The notes beneath the pieces were generated by a model. It made no database searches. It saw only the letters and a program-made list of their open reading frames with translations, and was not told the origin of the DNA. A stretch of 50,370 bases of DNA from a virus. The position numbers and the translations under genes are program-made. The stretch lies in IMG/VR virus record IMGVR_UViG_3300021057_000003, positions 1 to 50,370 of that record; one strand, given 5' to 3'. Positions 34,937 through 43,948 of the stretch are shown piece after piece; position 1 is the first letter of the stretch, and each line of letters starts with the position of its first letter.

Positions 34937-36830
34937 CTCCTTGTGGCTGATCTTCTAATCCCAAAAGGCTCGCTCCTTGCGGCTTCGGGGGCGCTGGCTC
35001 CTTGTAGTCGGAGGCAGCTTCGTTGTAGAGCTCGATGAACTCCTTGAAGAGCTTTGGCTTGTTGGATGCGACGTACTCTGGGAAGAATGCTGCGCCAGTC
35101 TGCATCTTCTCAGTGAAGACTGCGCGGCGTTCTGAGACTTCCTGGTTCGCAAGCGATTCAGGAACCACGTTCACGTCGAGGTCCCATTCATCGAGGTAGT
35201 CGGACTTGAACGCGACGAGCTTGTAGTTCACGCCGTTCTCTGCCATCGCGTCTTCCCGCGCTTCGATCTCAGGGACGGACAACATCTCGCTCTCCTTGCC
35301 TGCGATCTGGATGCCGAGGGTTCCAATTGAGCCGTCTGCGAGCTCGGTGTCAGGCACGTTGTAGATCTTGGGTTCCATGGCTTCAATGCCTTCAGGGCCG
35401 ATGATCTTCTCGTACTTCGGCCTCATGTAGTTCATGAGGATGTTGATGATGCGGAGCCTGGTCTTCTGCACCCAGAGGTCTTCAAGGAACATGAAGAAGA
35501 TGCCCTTGAGCTTTCGGGCGTTCTCATTCGCTACGAGGATTTCCCGCGCGGTGACTCCCCTCCCCTGGATGCCTGATTGGTTCGCATCAAGCGATGCCAG
35601 GTCTCCCATGCGAGAGACGTACTGGAGCATCGCGATCTCGCCTGAGGTCACGCCATTGAAAGGCATCGGCTTTACGGCGTTTACGTCTGGCACGTAGATT
35701 TTGTTGTCCTGGTTCACGAGCTCTGTCTCGATGTCGAGGAGGTCTTTGTTCGCGAGGCCCACGAGCATCGGAGGGGTGAGGCTGCGGAACATCTTGTCCA
35801 AGATCGTGTTGAGGAGGGTGTTGTCGATGTCCTGGATGCCTTCGATCGTTGATGGGAAGGACTTTCCGTAGAAGAACTGGCCGTTCACGAAGGGTTCGAA
35901 GATGGTCTTCGAGAAGGGGTACATCTTTCGCTTCTTGCCCCAGACCAAGGGTGCGAGGAGAAGCGGTACGCCGTTCACCCAGATTTCGTAGCGGTCCTCG
36001 AACTTGTTGTAGAAGCGGATGACTTCGTAGTCGTCCTTGTCCTCGACTCGCTTGCCCCAGCTTTCAAGGAAATAGGTCTGCTCGGTTGAATCGAATCGCT
36101 TGATTGTGTCTTTGTCGTGGACGTGCTTGAAGTTCTTGTACTTACCAAACTCCATCTCCAGGGCTTCACGATCGTAGTGCTTTACCCATGCGAGTTTCGG
36201 CTGGTCCTGGATGTCGAAAATATTGAAATCCCAGATGTACATCTCCTGCAAGGGGACGATGAGATCGACCGGGCGGTCATCCACGATCTCTTCGCGCTCT
36301 TCGAACTTGATGTCTCCGGTAACGGTGTCGTATGAGCTGATGAATTTGCGCTTGTATTTCGTCTTCAGGTAGCCGTCACACTTGATGACCGTACCCTTTC
36401 CTGCGGCCTCCCATGCCTCGAAGAACATGGTGAGCTGCGGGTTCTCCATCATCCGTGAGTGGCGTACGAGCTGGCGGGTAGCTTCTGCCCTGGCAGCAGA
36501 AAAGAGGCCCCGCTTATTGACAGCCTCGAACTTCAGTTGTGGAACGGTGAGGGCAACGCCTGCGATGAGCGCCTTCATCTTGTTGCGGGTCACCGGGTTG
36601 AAGAGGTTCGATTGCCAGTCTTCCTTCCCTTGCGCTTCCCGTGAAGGTGTGTTCCCGTTGAGGCGTAGATCCGAGTCGTTGATGTACTGGACGAGGGTTC
36701 TATCACCATCCTCTCCGTTGAAGTGAGGGTAGGTCTCACCCCGACGTTCAATCATCGTCTCGATGTCTTTATAGACCGATGTTCGAATCTCCTGTTCTTT
36801 GTTTGTTAGTCTATAAGATTTTAAGGCCAT
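34911..36830 (-). CDS. Portal protein
   Basis: A 639-aa protein with portal-type segments: LFNPVTRNKMKALIAGV, a clip/wing part (IPLQEMYIWDFNIFDIQDQPKLAWVKHYDREALEM), GIQDIDNTLLNTILDKMFRSLTPPMLVG (the stem helix region) and GIQGRGVTAREILVANENARK, typical of P22-like portals. It forms the dodecameric DNA gate. It lies after, not before, the ejection-type genes on this strand, and has a -10 box 12 nt from its ATG, so it may start a separate transcript. Confidence 0.88.
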   Translation of the reverse strand: MALKSYRLTNKEQEIRTSVYKDIETMIERRGETYPHFNGEDGDRTLVQYINDSDLRLNGNTPSREAQGKEDWQSNLFNPVTRNKMKALIAGVALTVPQLKFEAVNKRGLFSAARAEATRQLVRHSRMMENPQLTMFFEAWEAAGKGTVIKCDGYLKTKYKRKFISSYDTVTGDIKFEEREEIVDDRPVDLIVPLQEMYIWDFNIFDIQDQPKLAWVKHYDREALEMEFGKYKNFKHVHDKDTIKRFDSTEQTYFLESWGKRVEDKDDYEVIRFYNKFEDRYEIWVNGVPLLLAPLVWGKKRKMYPFSKTIFEPFVNGQFFYGKSFPSTIEGIQDIDNTLLNTILDKMFRSLTPPMLVGLANKDLLDIETELVNQDNKIYVPDVNAVKPMPFNGVTSGEIAMLQYVSRMGDLASLDANQSGIQGRGVTAREILVANENARKLKGIFFMFLEDLWVQKTRLRIINILMNYMRPKYEKIIGPEGIEAMEPKIYNVPDTELADGSIGTLGIQIAGKESEMLSVPEIEAREDAMAENGVNYKLVAFKSDYLDEWDLDVNVVPESLANQEVSERRAVFTEKMQTGAAFFPEYVASNKPKLFKEFIELYNEAASDYKEPAPPKPQGASLLGLEDQPQGDEQPTPAI

Positions 36831-36842
36831 ATTGGTGCGCTA

Positions 36843-36848
36843 ATTATA
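36843..36848 (-). promoter_or_regulatory. -10 TATAAT, 12 nt before portal ATG
   Basis: TATAAT followed by 12 nt and ATG 36830, with no Shine-Dalgarno between. The -35 region is poor. The leader would be about 5 nt. Confidence 0.5.
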
Positions 36849-36902
36849 ACTTACCCCCTGTGCTTCATTTACTCCTAATGAAATATATGGTTAGATTCTG
36901 GG

Positions 36903-37046
36903 ATGACAACACAAACCAAAGGAGAGATAGTCGAAGGACTTATGTACTTCATCGGCCTGGTAGCGGCATATATGCTCATATTTGCTCTGCCGATGTGGCT
37001 GGTTGAGGGGTATCAGTTCCTTTCTTCATATATTCAAACACTTTAA
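36903..37046 (+). CDS. 47-aa membrane peptide on the opposite strand
   Basis: ATG 36903, 47 aa, with one strong membrane helix (MYFIGLVAAYMLIFALPMWLV). It lies in the gap upstream of portal and overlaps the 3' end of the 1161-aa gene by 71 bp on the other strand. TTTACT-17-TTAGAT lies just upstream. The hydrophobic pattern is unlikely to be a shadow of the opposite gene throughout, but it stands alone on this strand. Confidence 0.45.
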   Translation: MTTQTKGEIVEGLMYFIGLVAAYMLIFALPMWLVEGYQFLSSYIQTL

Positions 37047-40000
37047 TCGCCTGCTCTTCTGCGGCTTCAGAGGACTGCCCTGACTGCTTCAGGCGGTCTT
37101 TGATCTTGGACATGATGAGTTGATCCGTTGCGTACTGCGTACGAACCTGTTCGCGCACCCTATCAACGACTGAATCCACGAGCTTCTCCTTCGCTCGGTC
37201 GGGCATGGCCTGGTAGCTCTCCTGCTTCATGATGTCTGCAAGGACGTTGTAGATAAGCTGGCCTGAAGCGATCTTGATGTCGCGATACTGTTCGTCCGTG
37301 ACTTCGAATCCGAATGCGGTCTGTGCAGGGAAACTGATGCTCTTGTCGATCGCCTTGAGCTCCTCGCGCACCATATCGACGGTGACAGGCGATGGGACAA
37401 CGGGCGAGATGAAACGGACAATGCCGGAACCTGGTCGCATCAAGTCTTTCCCAAAGACATCCACCTTGGAATCAAGCTTCTCTGAAAGCCAAGGGAGCTT
37501 CGCCATGTATGCGTCCTTGACGGAGTTGACTTCACGGAAGACGGGATCGGTTGCGCGGGCGACGGACGCAACACCTGAAGGAATGGTGGCACCAGTGACG
37601 AAGTTTTGGAGCCACTTCTCGGCCTTCGTAGGGTCCTGAGTCGCCTCGAAAAAATCCTGCATTCCAGCGACGAATGACTTGTCTAGGAAGTTCGCAGACA
37701 TGATGAAGAACACATGTGACATGCGTTCAGCGGTGCCCATCTCGTCCTCATTCTTGATGGATTGCCCGACTGCCGCCGCTGCGGTGAACCACTCAGCGAA
37801 CGGGGAGAAGCGGGCATAGGGATACCACTTGTCTCCGATCTGTACCGAGTAGGCTTGCTTCCCGCTTGCGAAGAAGTCGTCTCGCTCCACAGGATTCTTG
37901 GGTGCTGCAAGGGTGATTCGGTCTTCAAGGGCGTATTGAACGAGTCCGAGTGTCGCTACCGTTCCAAGTGTCATCTTCGCCAGAGCATCAGCGCGAGTGC
38001 CAGGCAAGCTCAGTTGTTTTCGAACACTGGGAAGAACAGGTGCGACAGGCGAGAACTCGATAGCCCGGTTGATGAGGTTCGCGAGCGTGTGGAAAAACGG
38101 GACGATGAACTTGACCGCGGGAAGGTCGTGGCGGATCGAGTCGAGCTTCGCGAGGATTGGATGGAGGTCATCCTGGAAGAGCGTCTCGTTAGCAGCCTCG
38201 TGCGCCTGCTTGATGAGATCTGGACTTGGGTTTGAGACTGACTCGCCCATGAAGCGGGCATATTCATCTGTACCCGGCTTCAAGCCTTTCTGAATCGCAA
38301 GTCGTCCTACTGCGACGTACATCTCTCCCCAATGTGCAGGCTGGCGGAGCACGGTGTCTTGCACGCCCAGAAGGCGGAACGGCATTCGGATTACTTTGCC
38401 GGTCTTGTCGAGGGCCTTGTCGAACCAGGTGTCCTTCCCTGGCCTTCCTTTGATTGCTGGTCCACGAGGGTTGAAGTCTTTGACCTGCTTGGCTTTTTGG
38501 GCGAAGTTCTCATCACTCAGTGCTTTAAGCGCATTGCGCGGGGCCATCTTCCATCCCATCCACTGTCCGATAGCTTCGTTCTTGATGTCAGCTAAGAACC
38601 GCTCGCGCCGTTGGCCGGTGATCTTCGCATCAACCGAATCAATGATTGCGGCGATGGGACGAAGCGCAAAGCGATTGAACAACATTGCGGCCGATGTAGC
38701 CGTGTTGACCACGAATGTCGGTATTGCTGTGAGCTTGATAGCGGTAGCAAACTCCACTGCCATCTCCAAGGCCGTCGCCTGGCGCATACTGCGAAGGAGA
38801 TCCGCGACCTCGTCAGCATCGTCGCCTATTGTTTCGAGCTTCTTGAGGGCATACTCCTTGAGTTCATCAGCTACTTCCTTGTTCGCCAACCACTTGCTAA
38901 AGAGTTGTTCTTCCTGAGTGATCTTGTCCATTGAGAGCTGGAAGGCTCGGAGGGAGCGTCCTGCCTCCGCCGCTGCTCCTCGTTCGACGGCACGAAGCCG
39001 GGCGAGCTTGACCTTCTCCTTGCCTGCCTGTTCGGCCAGCTCCAGGTATTCCGGAGTGCCTTCGTCGAGGGTGCTTAGGGCTGCTCTGTAGCTCTCATAC
39101 GTCTCACGTACGTTTGCCGTGATGCCACGGATTGCTAACTGCTCCTCCTCGTTGAACGCTCGCCCCAACTTGAAGCCGAGTACTTGGTCCTCGGTGAACC
39201 CAAGCTCACGAGCCTTTGCCTTCGCGGCTTCGTCACCCACTACGCCGCGAGTTCGATCACGGAGTTCATCAATGCCACCAGGGTTTATCTCCGGTGTCTC
39301 TTCGATGTACCTTTGTTCGGTCTTAGGAAGCTGTGCGATTTCGTCGGGTGTAAGTGCAGTGGGAGACGGAAGCGCATCAGCTTTCAGCACCGACTCAAAC
39401 GCCTTCCGCGCCTGGGCGTGATTGGAAATAAAGGTTGTTCGGTCAACTTCACGAGCCACTTCAGCAACCCGCTTGGGATTCGCGTCGAGGTGGATCTGCG
39501 ATTCATTTGCGGAGGAAGCCGGAATCGCTTTGAGTTCATCCTTCAGCGCAGTCAATTCATCAGGAGTGAGCCGTGTGAAGACCTTCTCGCCGTCCTTAGT
39601 GATGTATGAAATGACTGAATCAGCGGCCTCGCTTGCTGCCGGTGTTCTGGTAAAAAGCTCATGCTTGCGCGTTGCGGCAGTGAAGGTCTGGATGATCTCT
39701 TTGTCATCGGTGGACTTAGCAAGCTTGGGTGCTACCTCCGAAATCACGATGTCTGAGAGCCCTGCTGACTTGAGTACCTTGGTTACGTCCTCTGTGGTAT
39801 TTGCGCGCTTGAGAGAACGGACGATCCCTTTGAGACCGCCTCCGCCTGGCATGGCATCAAGTACGCCGAGTGCCACAGTGAGAGTACCTGCTGTCTTTTC
39901 TGAAAGTCCGCCGAGGTTGAGCGCTTCGAGGAGCTCCTTATCTTCGGAGGTTGCATCAAAGGGTTTGTCTGTTCCGAAGATCGCTTTGCCCAACTTCTCA

Positions 40001-40461
40001 TTCCCGAGAAATGTTTTTGGATCAATCGTCCGAGAATCGGCTGTGCCCAGCTTTTCAGCTATGAATCCACCAGTCGCTGCGTACCCGCGCGCGGTGCCTT
40101 GGCCGACTACCTTCGCGACCTGGGGTACTGCCTTAGCAGCCGAAGTGAGAACAGAGGCTGTATTTTCCGTGGTCTCCTGAGGTGTGGTCTGTGCGGTGCT
40201 GAAGTCCGGTTGTGCCTGCTGGGTGATCTTGAGAGACAGTGGTTCAAGGGGTTTCTTGGGAACAGCAAGGAGCGCTTGCTTCATCGTGTCGTACGGTGTA
40301 CGAGGGAGAACAAGAGCTTTCGCAACCACTGGAGCTGGAGCGGCCTGCTTAGCCTCCTTCAGTCGCTGGTAGGCAGCAGTAAAACCACCTGCGGGAGTGG
40401 TAGTGTTTACGCTGTCTCCTCCAGATTTTTTCTTCTTGTACGCATCGAGGAATGCTCCCAT
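36976..40461 (-). CDS. Large internal virion/ejection-type protein
   Basis: A 1161-aa protein, mostly helical. The N-terminus has two copies of a short motif (GAFLDAYKKKK, GGFTAAYQRLK) and Pro/Ala-rich linkers. The middle has hydrophobic helices (LTAIPTFVVNTATSAAMLFN, VKFIVPFFHTLANLINRAIE) of a kind seen in large polyvalent/internal proteins of podoviruses (LPD38-like, from memory). Such proteins leave the capsid first and form a trans-envelope channel. No tape-measure gene exists, which supports this role. Confidence 0.65.
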   Translation of the reverse strand: MGAFLDAYKKKKSGGDSVNTTTPAGGFTAAYQRLKEAKQAAPAPVVAKALVLPRTPYDTMKQALLAVPKKPLEPLSLKITQQAQPDFSTAQTTPQETTENTASVLTSAAKAVPQVAKVVGQGTARGYAATGGFIAEKLGTADSRTIDPKTFLGNEKLGKAIFGTDKPFDATSEDKELLEALNLGGLSEKTAGTLTVALGVLDAMPGGGGLKGIVRSLKRANTTEDVTKVLKSAGLSDIVISEVAPKLAKSTDDKEIIQTFTAATRKHELFTRTPAASEAADSVISYITKDGEKVFTRLTPDELTALKDELKAIPASSANESQIHLDANPKRVAEVAREVDRTTFISNHAQARKAFESVLKADALPSPTALTPDEIAQLPKTEQRYIEETPEINPGGIDELRDRTRGVVGDEAAKAKARELGFTEDQVLGFKLGRAFNEEEQLAIRGITANVRETYESYRAALSTLDEGTPEYLELAEQAGKEKVKLARLRAVERGAAAEAGRSLRAFQLSMDKITQEEQLFSKWLANKEVADELKEYALKKLETIGDDADEVADLLRSMRQATALEMAVEFATAIKLTAIPTFVVNTATSAAMLFNRFALRPIAAIIDSVDAKITGQRRERFLADIKNEAIGQWMGWKMAPRNALKALSDENFAQKAKQVKDFNPRGPAIKGRPGKDTWFDKALDKTGKVIRMPFRLLGVQDTVLRQPAHWGEMYVAVGRLAIQKGLKPGTDEYARFMGESVSNPSPDLIKQAHEAANETLFQDDLHPILAKLDSIRHDLPAVKFIVPFFHTLANLINRAIEFSPVAPVLPSVRKQLSLPGTRADALAKMTLGTVATLGLVQYALEDRITLAAPKNPVERDDFFASGKQAYSVQIGDKWYPYARFSPFAEWFTAAAAVGQSIKNEDEMGTAERMSHVFFIMSANFLDKSFVAGMQDFFEATQDPTKAEKWLQNFVTGATIPSGVASVARATDPVFREVNSVKDAYMAKLPWLSEKLDSKVDVFGKDLMRPGSGIVRFISPVVPSPVTVDMVREELKAIDKSISFPAQTAFGFEVTDEQYRDIKIASGQLIYNVLADIMKQESYQAMPDRAKEKLVDSVVDRVREQVRTQYATDQLIMSKIKDRLKQSGQSSEAAEEQAIKVFEYMKKGTDTPQPATSAEQI

Positions 40462-40463
40462 GC

Positions 40464-41489
40464 TTAGGAAGGATTTTGCTCAAGAGCCTTTTTAATTGCT
40501 TCGTCTATAAGGGCGTCACTGCTGTCGGTGGTGTCGGTCTTCATCTGGTCCTTGATGTACTGCGGAACGGAAGGATCATTTGGGTTCACCCAGATGTTCG
40601 GAGGGAACTGTTTGAAGAACTCAGTCGCTCCGTAATTGTTTCGAAGCCATTCGTCGTACATAGCTTCGTAGGTTCCGGAGTTCGTGTAGCCGTCATCTCC
40701 TCGTTCCGTGTTCAAGATACTCGTCACTTCTCCGAGTTCCTCGCGGGTGACCTTCCCTCCCCCTGTATCAATACTGCCTCCACCACCTCCATCTGGCGTA
40801 GCAAAAATCACCTTCGCGACCTGGTTGCCGTCCTTGTCGGTCGTGACCGCAACGAGCCCTTTGCTCGTGCTGAAGATCTGAGCGTCCTTCACCTTGTCCT
40901 GGAGTGCGGTTGCAGCAAGTCCCATCGCGTCCTCCAGTGAGCCTGCCTTCTGTATGAGCTTTACCTGATCTGCGGTTGCGCCTTCTTCGAGGGCTTTGAG
41001 TGCGAGCTCGGTAATGCTCTGTTTGTCCTTCTCGATGGATTCGTTCTGAGACTTCACTGCTGCCATCGCATCGTCATGGAGACGGTCGCTGGATTTGTCA
41101 AAGATGGTGTTGACGCTTGAGATGAGGCTCGTGAATGTGCCTGCGCCGACTGAGCCCTTCGGAACCACTCCTCCGAGGTAGTCGAGTGCTGAGGAGTTGC
41201 GTTGTGCGCGACCGAGTTCGATCGCCTTATTGAGTGCAGCGGAGAAGCGGGTGATGTCCGTTGGCTTCTGTTGCGGGAGCGCCGTGTCGGTCGTGGTCTT
41301 GAGAGCTGGAAGTTGCGTGGAAGTCTCCTGGCCGAAGCGCTTTGTGTTTGCGACGGATTCCTCTGATGCCTGGAGGGCTCCTGACTGGAGCTTCTTCACG
41401 ATTGAGGAGTCAGCGACTGCTTTCAAGCCGGTGTCTGTTTTCTCGAAGTACGCCTTTCCTTTTGGTGTGTTGTAGTAAACGAAGCTCAT
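40464..41489 (-). CDS. Internal virion-type protein, unknown
   Basis: A 341-aa protein with a helical middle (LALKALEEGATADQVKLIQKAGSLEDAMG), a Gly-rich hinge (about 235-245) and an acidic C-terminal domain (TYEAMYDEWLRNNYGATEFFKQFPP). It is packed between two other candidates for ejection proteins with 1-2 bp gaps. No family recognised. Confidence 0.6.
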   Translation of the reverse strand: MSFVYYNTPKGKAYFEKTDTGLKAVADSSIVKKLQSGALQASEESVANTKRFGQETSTQLPALKTTTDTALPQQKPTDITRFSAALNKAIELGRAQRNSSALDYLGGVVPKGSVGAGTFTSLISSVNTIFDKSSDRLHDDAMAAVKSQNESIEKDKQSITELALKALEEGATADQVKLIQKAGSLEDAMGLAATALQDKVKDAQIFSTSKGLVAVTTDKDGNQVAKVIFATPDGGGGGSIDTGGGKVTREELGEVTSILNTERGDDGYTNSGTYEAMYDEWLRNNYGATEFFKQFPPNIWVNPNDPSVPQYIKDQMKTDTTDSSDALIDEAIKKALEQNPS

Positions 41490-41490
41490 A

Positions 41491-42567
41491 CTAGAAGAGA
41501 AGATTTTTTACGCCGCTGATAGTGTCCTCCATACGATCCTGCTCCAATGTGCCAACAACGTCCCCGAGGCCGCTCAAGCCTTCAAGGGCTGGAAGGTTCC
41601 CGGTTCCAAGGAGTTCCTCACCCCTGCGGAAGAGGTCGATTTTTCCTGAGCGTGCGACTTCAGTGAGGCGCTGGATCTCGTCGGTGGTGTCGCGCTCTTC
41701 ACGTACGAGGCCGGTCTGAATGTCCTCGATCTGCGAGCCAAAGCGCCTGCGGGTTGATTCGCGGAGGTCTCCGGTCGTCTCTTCGAGAAGGCGCTCTTTC
41801 TCCACACGGCGAGAGGACGAGCCAAGGCCAGAGGCAGCAAGGTCCTGGCGGGTGTCGGTGAGGGTCTCGGTGTACGCGCGCTCAATCTCCTTGAGGTCGG
41901 ACATCTCTTCAAGGGTCAGGAGGTTCTTCTTCGTTGCGACATCCATTCGAAGGTCTTCGAGACGCTTCCGTGCCTGCTTCTCCTTGAACTCCTTCTCCTT
42001 GGTGATCTCTACGAAGCCGCGCTGGAGCTCGTCTTTCGCGAGCCTGAGCTTCTGTTTGAAAATGGGATTCGCGTACTGGGAGGCGACTTCGAAGGCTTTG
42101 GTGAGCTTTTCAGCCTGGACAGAGTTGTTCTCTGCGATGGTGCGGAAGATGTTGAGGACGGCTTCCTGTTCGTCGGGAGGGAGGTCCTTGAACTCAGCGG
42201 AGCCGGTGAGCTTCGACTCGTCAAAAACACCAGGCTTTGCCTCGTTTTTTGGCTTCTCCTCTTTCTTTTCTTTCTTTTCCACCTTCTCGTCTATCGGCCC
42301 CTTCATCGCTGCCTTCACGCGGTCGATGGTCTGCTGAGGAGTCTCGTAGCCTGTGGAGGTCTTTGTTTTCAGCGTCGATTTGGAAGAGGACTTGGAAGAA
42401 GAGGAAGAAGAGTTCTTAGAGGAGGACGAGGAGCTGTTCTTAGATGAAGATGAACCTCTCGTCATTGACTTAGCTTTGTCAAGTGCCTTCTTAGCACTAG
42501 ACATTGCCTTGTCAGACTTGCTTGACTTGGACTTTGAGCTCTTCTTTTTCTTTTTCTTTTTCGCCAT
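41491..42567 (-). CDS. Internal virion protein with Lys/Ser-rich tail
   Basis: A 358-aa protein. Residues 1-75 are almost only Lys and Ser (MAKKKKKKKSSKSKSSKSDK, SSSSKNSSSSSSK), histone-tail-like and probably DNA-binding. The rest is a long coiled coil (about 150-300, RLEDLRMDVATKKNLLTLEE). A basic tail on a capsid-interior protein would bind packaged DNA and be ejected with it. TATAAT lies 11 nt before its ATG. Confidence 0.65.
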   Translation of the reverse strand: MAKKKKKKKSSKSKSSKSDKAMSSAKKALDKAKSMTRGSSSSKNSSSSSSKNSSSSSSKSSSKSTLKTKTSTGYETPQQTIDRVKAAMKGPIDEKVEKKEKKEEKPKNEAKPGVFDESKLTGSAEFKDLPPDEQEAVLNIFRTIAENNSVQAEKLTKAFEVASQYANPIFKQKLRLAKDELQRGFVEITKEKEFKEKQARKRLEDLRMDVATKKNLLTLEEMSDLKEIERAYTETLTDTRQDLAASGLGSSSRRVEKERLLEETTGDLRESTRRRFGSQIEDIQTGLVREERDTTDEIQRLTEVARSGKIDLFRRGEELLGTGNLPALEGLSGLGDVVGTLEQDRMEDTISGVKNLLF

Positions 42568-42578
42568 GATGTTGTGTA

Positions 42579-42584
42579 ATTATA
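42579..42584 (-). promoter_or_regulatory. -10 TATAAT, 11 nt before ATG 42567
   Basis: Perfect TATAAT with 11 nt to the ATG and no Shine-Dalgarno, the same arrangement as at the portal gene. No good -35. Confidence 0.45.
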
Positions 42585-42586
42585 AA

Positions 42587-43948
42587 CTACAGCTTGCGCG
42601 GGGTTATGAGTAAGGCATCTATCACTCCGTTGCTGTCATTGGTGGTGTAGGCTTCCAGAGCGATTGCGAAGGCCATATCGCCCGCTCCAGCCTTCGCGGC
42701 GATACCAGCCTCAGAGTAGGTGCAGAGGAAGTCACCTACTGCGATGTCGGTGGTGCCATTCACCTTGAGGGAGGTCGTTTTTCCTTCGATCAAAATTCTT
42801 GTATCGGTGAAATTCAAAGTTGCCTCAAGAACAACTCCTACGACTAAGTCGTCTCCGACCGTTGTGGTAGTCGTAAAGCCACCTGCTGGATTGGCTGGAT
42901 CTATAATTACGACGTGTCCGACGACAGAAGTTGCACCAGTATTGTTAAAGAGAGACAGCACTCGGCGTGCTGTTGAAAGATCGTGGTGTGGGTCGTGCCA
43001 AATGGTATTTGGGGTGTCGCCGATACTAACTGTGTCACCTATCTCAGACGCAATAACGGTGTTGTTTTTTCCGGTGATGTCTATTCCGTCACCCCCGTTG
43101 CCAGTCGCGTAACAAGATAACAATCTGTTGAAATTTCCATCTATGTCGAAACCTTCGACGCCATTGTCAGATGCTTCACAGTTTATGAATACCACACGGG
43201 TGTTTGTTGCTGAAGTCTGAGAAAATCCATCTAGAGTATTCTCGTTTGCGACACAAGAGATGAACGACAGGCGATGAGAGTTTGTTACACGGATGTGGAA
43301 ACCATTGCCGGTATTGTTAGTGGCCGTACAGGACAAGAGAGTAATCCGCAGCACGGAGGCTGCGGAATCACCACTGAAATCAAAACCGTCACCGTCATTT
43401 CCATCGCAGAGCACATTATGAACAAAGCCGTGCTCCGACCTCTCGATAAAAATACCGTCGTCGTCATTTGACGTAACGCGAATATTCTCAATACGGAAGT
43501 ACTTCGCGTAATCAAGTCTGATGGCTTCTACTGTTGAGTTTTGAATGGTTAGGTTTGATATGGAAAAGTTGAGAATCTCCGCTCCCGCCGTACCCATATA
43601 CCGTATGCCAACGGGGTTGGTTCCGAAGTCAAGGATTGTCTGGTCACGGCCCTCACCTACGATAGAGATTTTTGAAGCGCCAACAATGCTCTCAGTGAGG
43701 TTGTAAGTTCCAGCCTGAAGAAAGAGGATGCCGCCGCCCGCGCTCTTCAAAGTGCCAATCGCAGCGTTGATGTTTTCGCCTGGTTTTACTGTTGCGGTAC
43801 GGCCAGCAAAGTTTGATGTTCTGAGGGTACCCCCCTGAAGAATGGTGTTTTCGGAAGAAATACTTTTGTTGATGTCACTGAAAAAGAGCGGCTCAGAGAC
43901 GTTCTCGGTGACGGGTGTATTCGGATCGTAATCACGTTCAACTGACAT
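42587..43948 (-). CDS. Right-handed beta-helix tailspike
   Basis: A 453-aa protein. After an N-terminal stem (1-70), residues about 75-320 carry parallel beta-helix rungs: ISNLTIQNSTVEAIRLDYAK, GIFIERSEHGFVHNV, GFDFSGDSAASVLRI, and repeated N.G.GF/GI turns. A C-terminal beta-domain (about 320-453) follows. Phage spikes with this fold bind and often cut host polysaccharide. No catalytic residues can be assigned by eye. It overlaps the stopper gene by 11 bp. Confidence 0.82.
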   Translation of the reverse strand: MSVERDYDPNTPVTENVSEPLFFSDINKSISSENTILQGGTLRTSNFAGRTATVKPGENINAAIGTLKSAGGGILFLQAGTYNLTESIVGASKISIVGEGRDQTILDFGTNPVGIRYMGTAGAEILNFSISNLTIQNSTVEAIRLDYAKYFRIENIRVTSNDDDGIFIERSEHGFVHNVLCDGNDGDGFDFSGDSAASVLRITLLSCTATNNTGNGFHIRVTNSHRLSFISCVANENTLDGFSQTSATNTRVVFINCEASDNGVEGFDIDGNFNRLLSCYATGNGGDGIDITGKNNTVIASEIGDTVSIGDTPNTIWHDPHHDLSTARRVLSLFNNTGATSVVGHVVIIDPANPAGGFTTTTTVGDDLVVGVVLEATLNFTDTRILIEGKTTSLKVNGTTDIAVGDFLCTYSEAGIAAKAGAGDMAFAIALEAYTTNDSNGVIDALLITPRKL

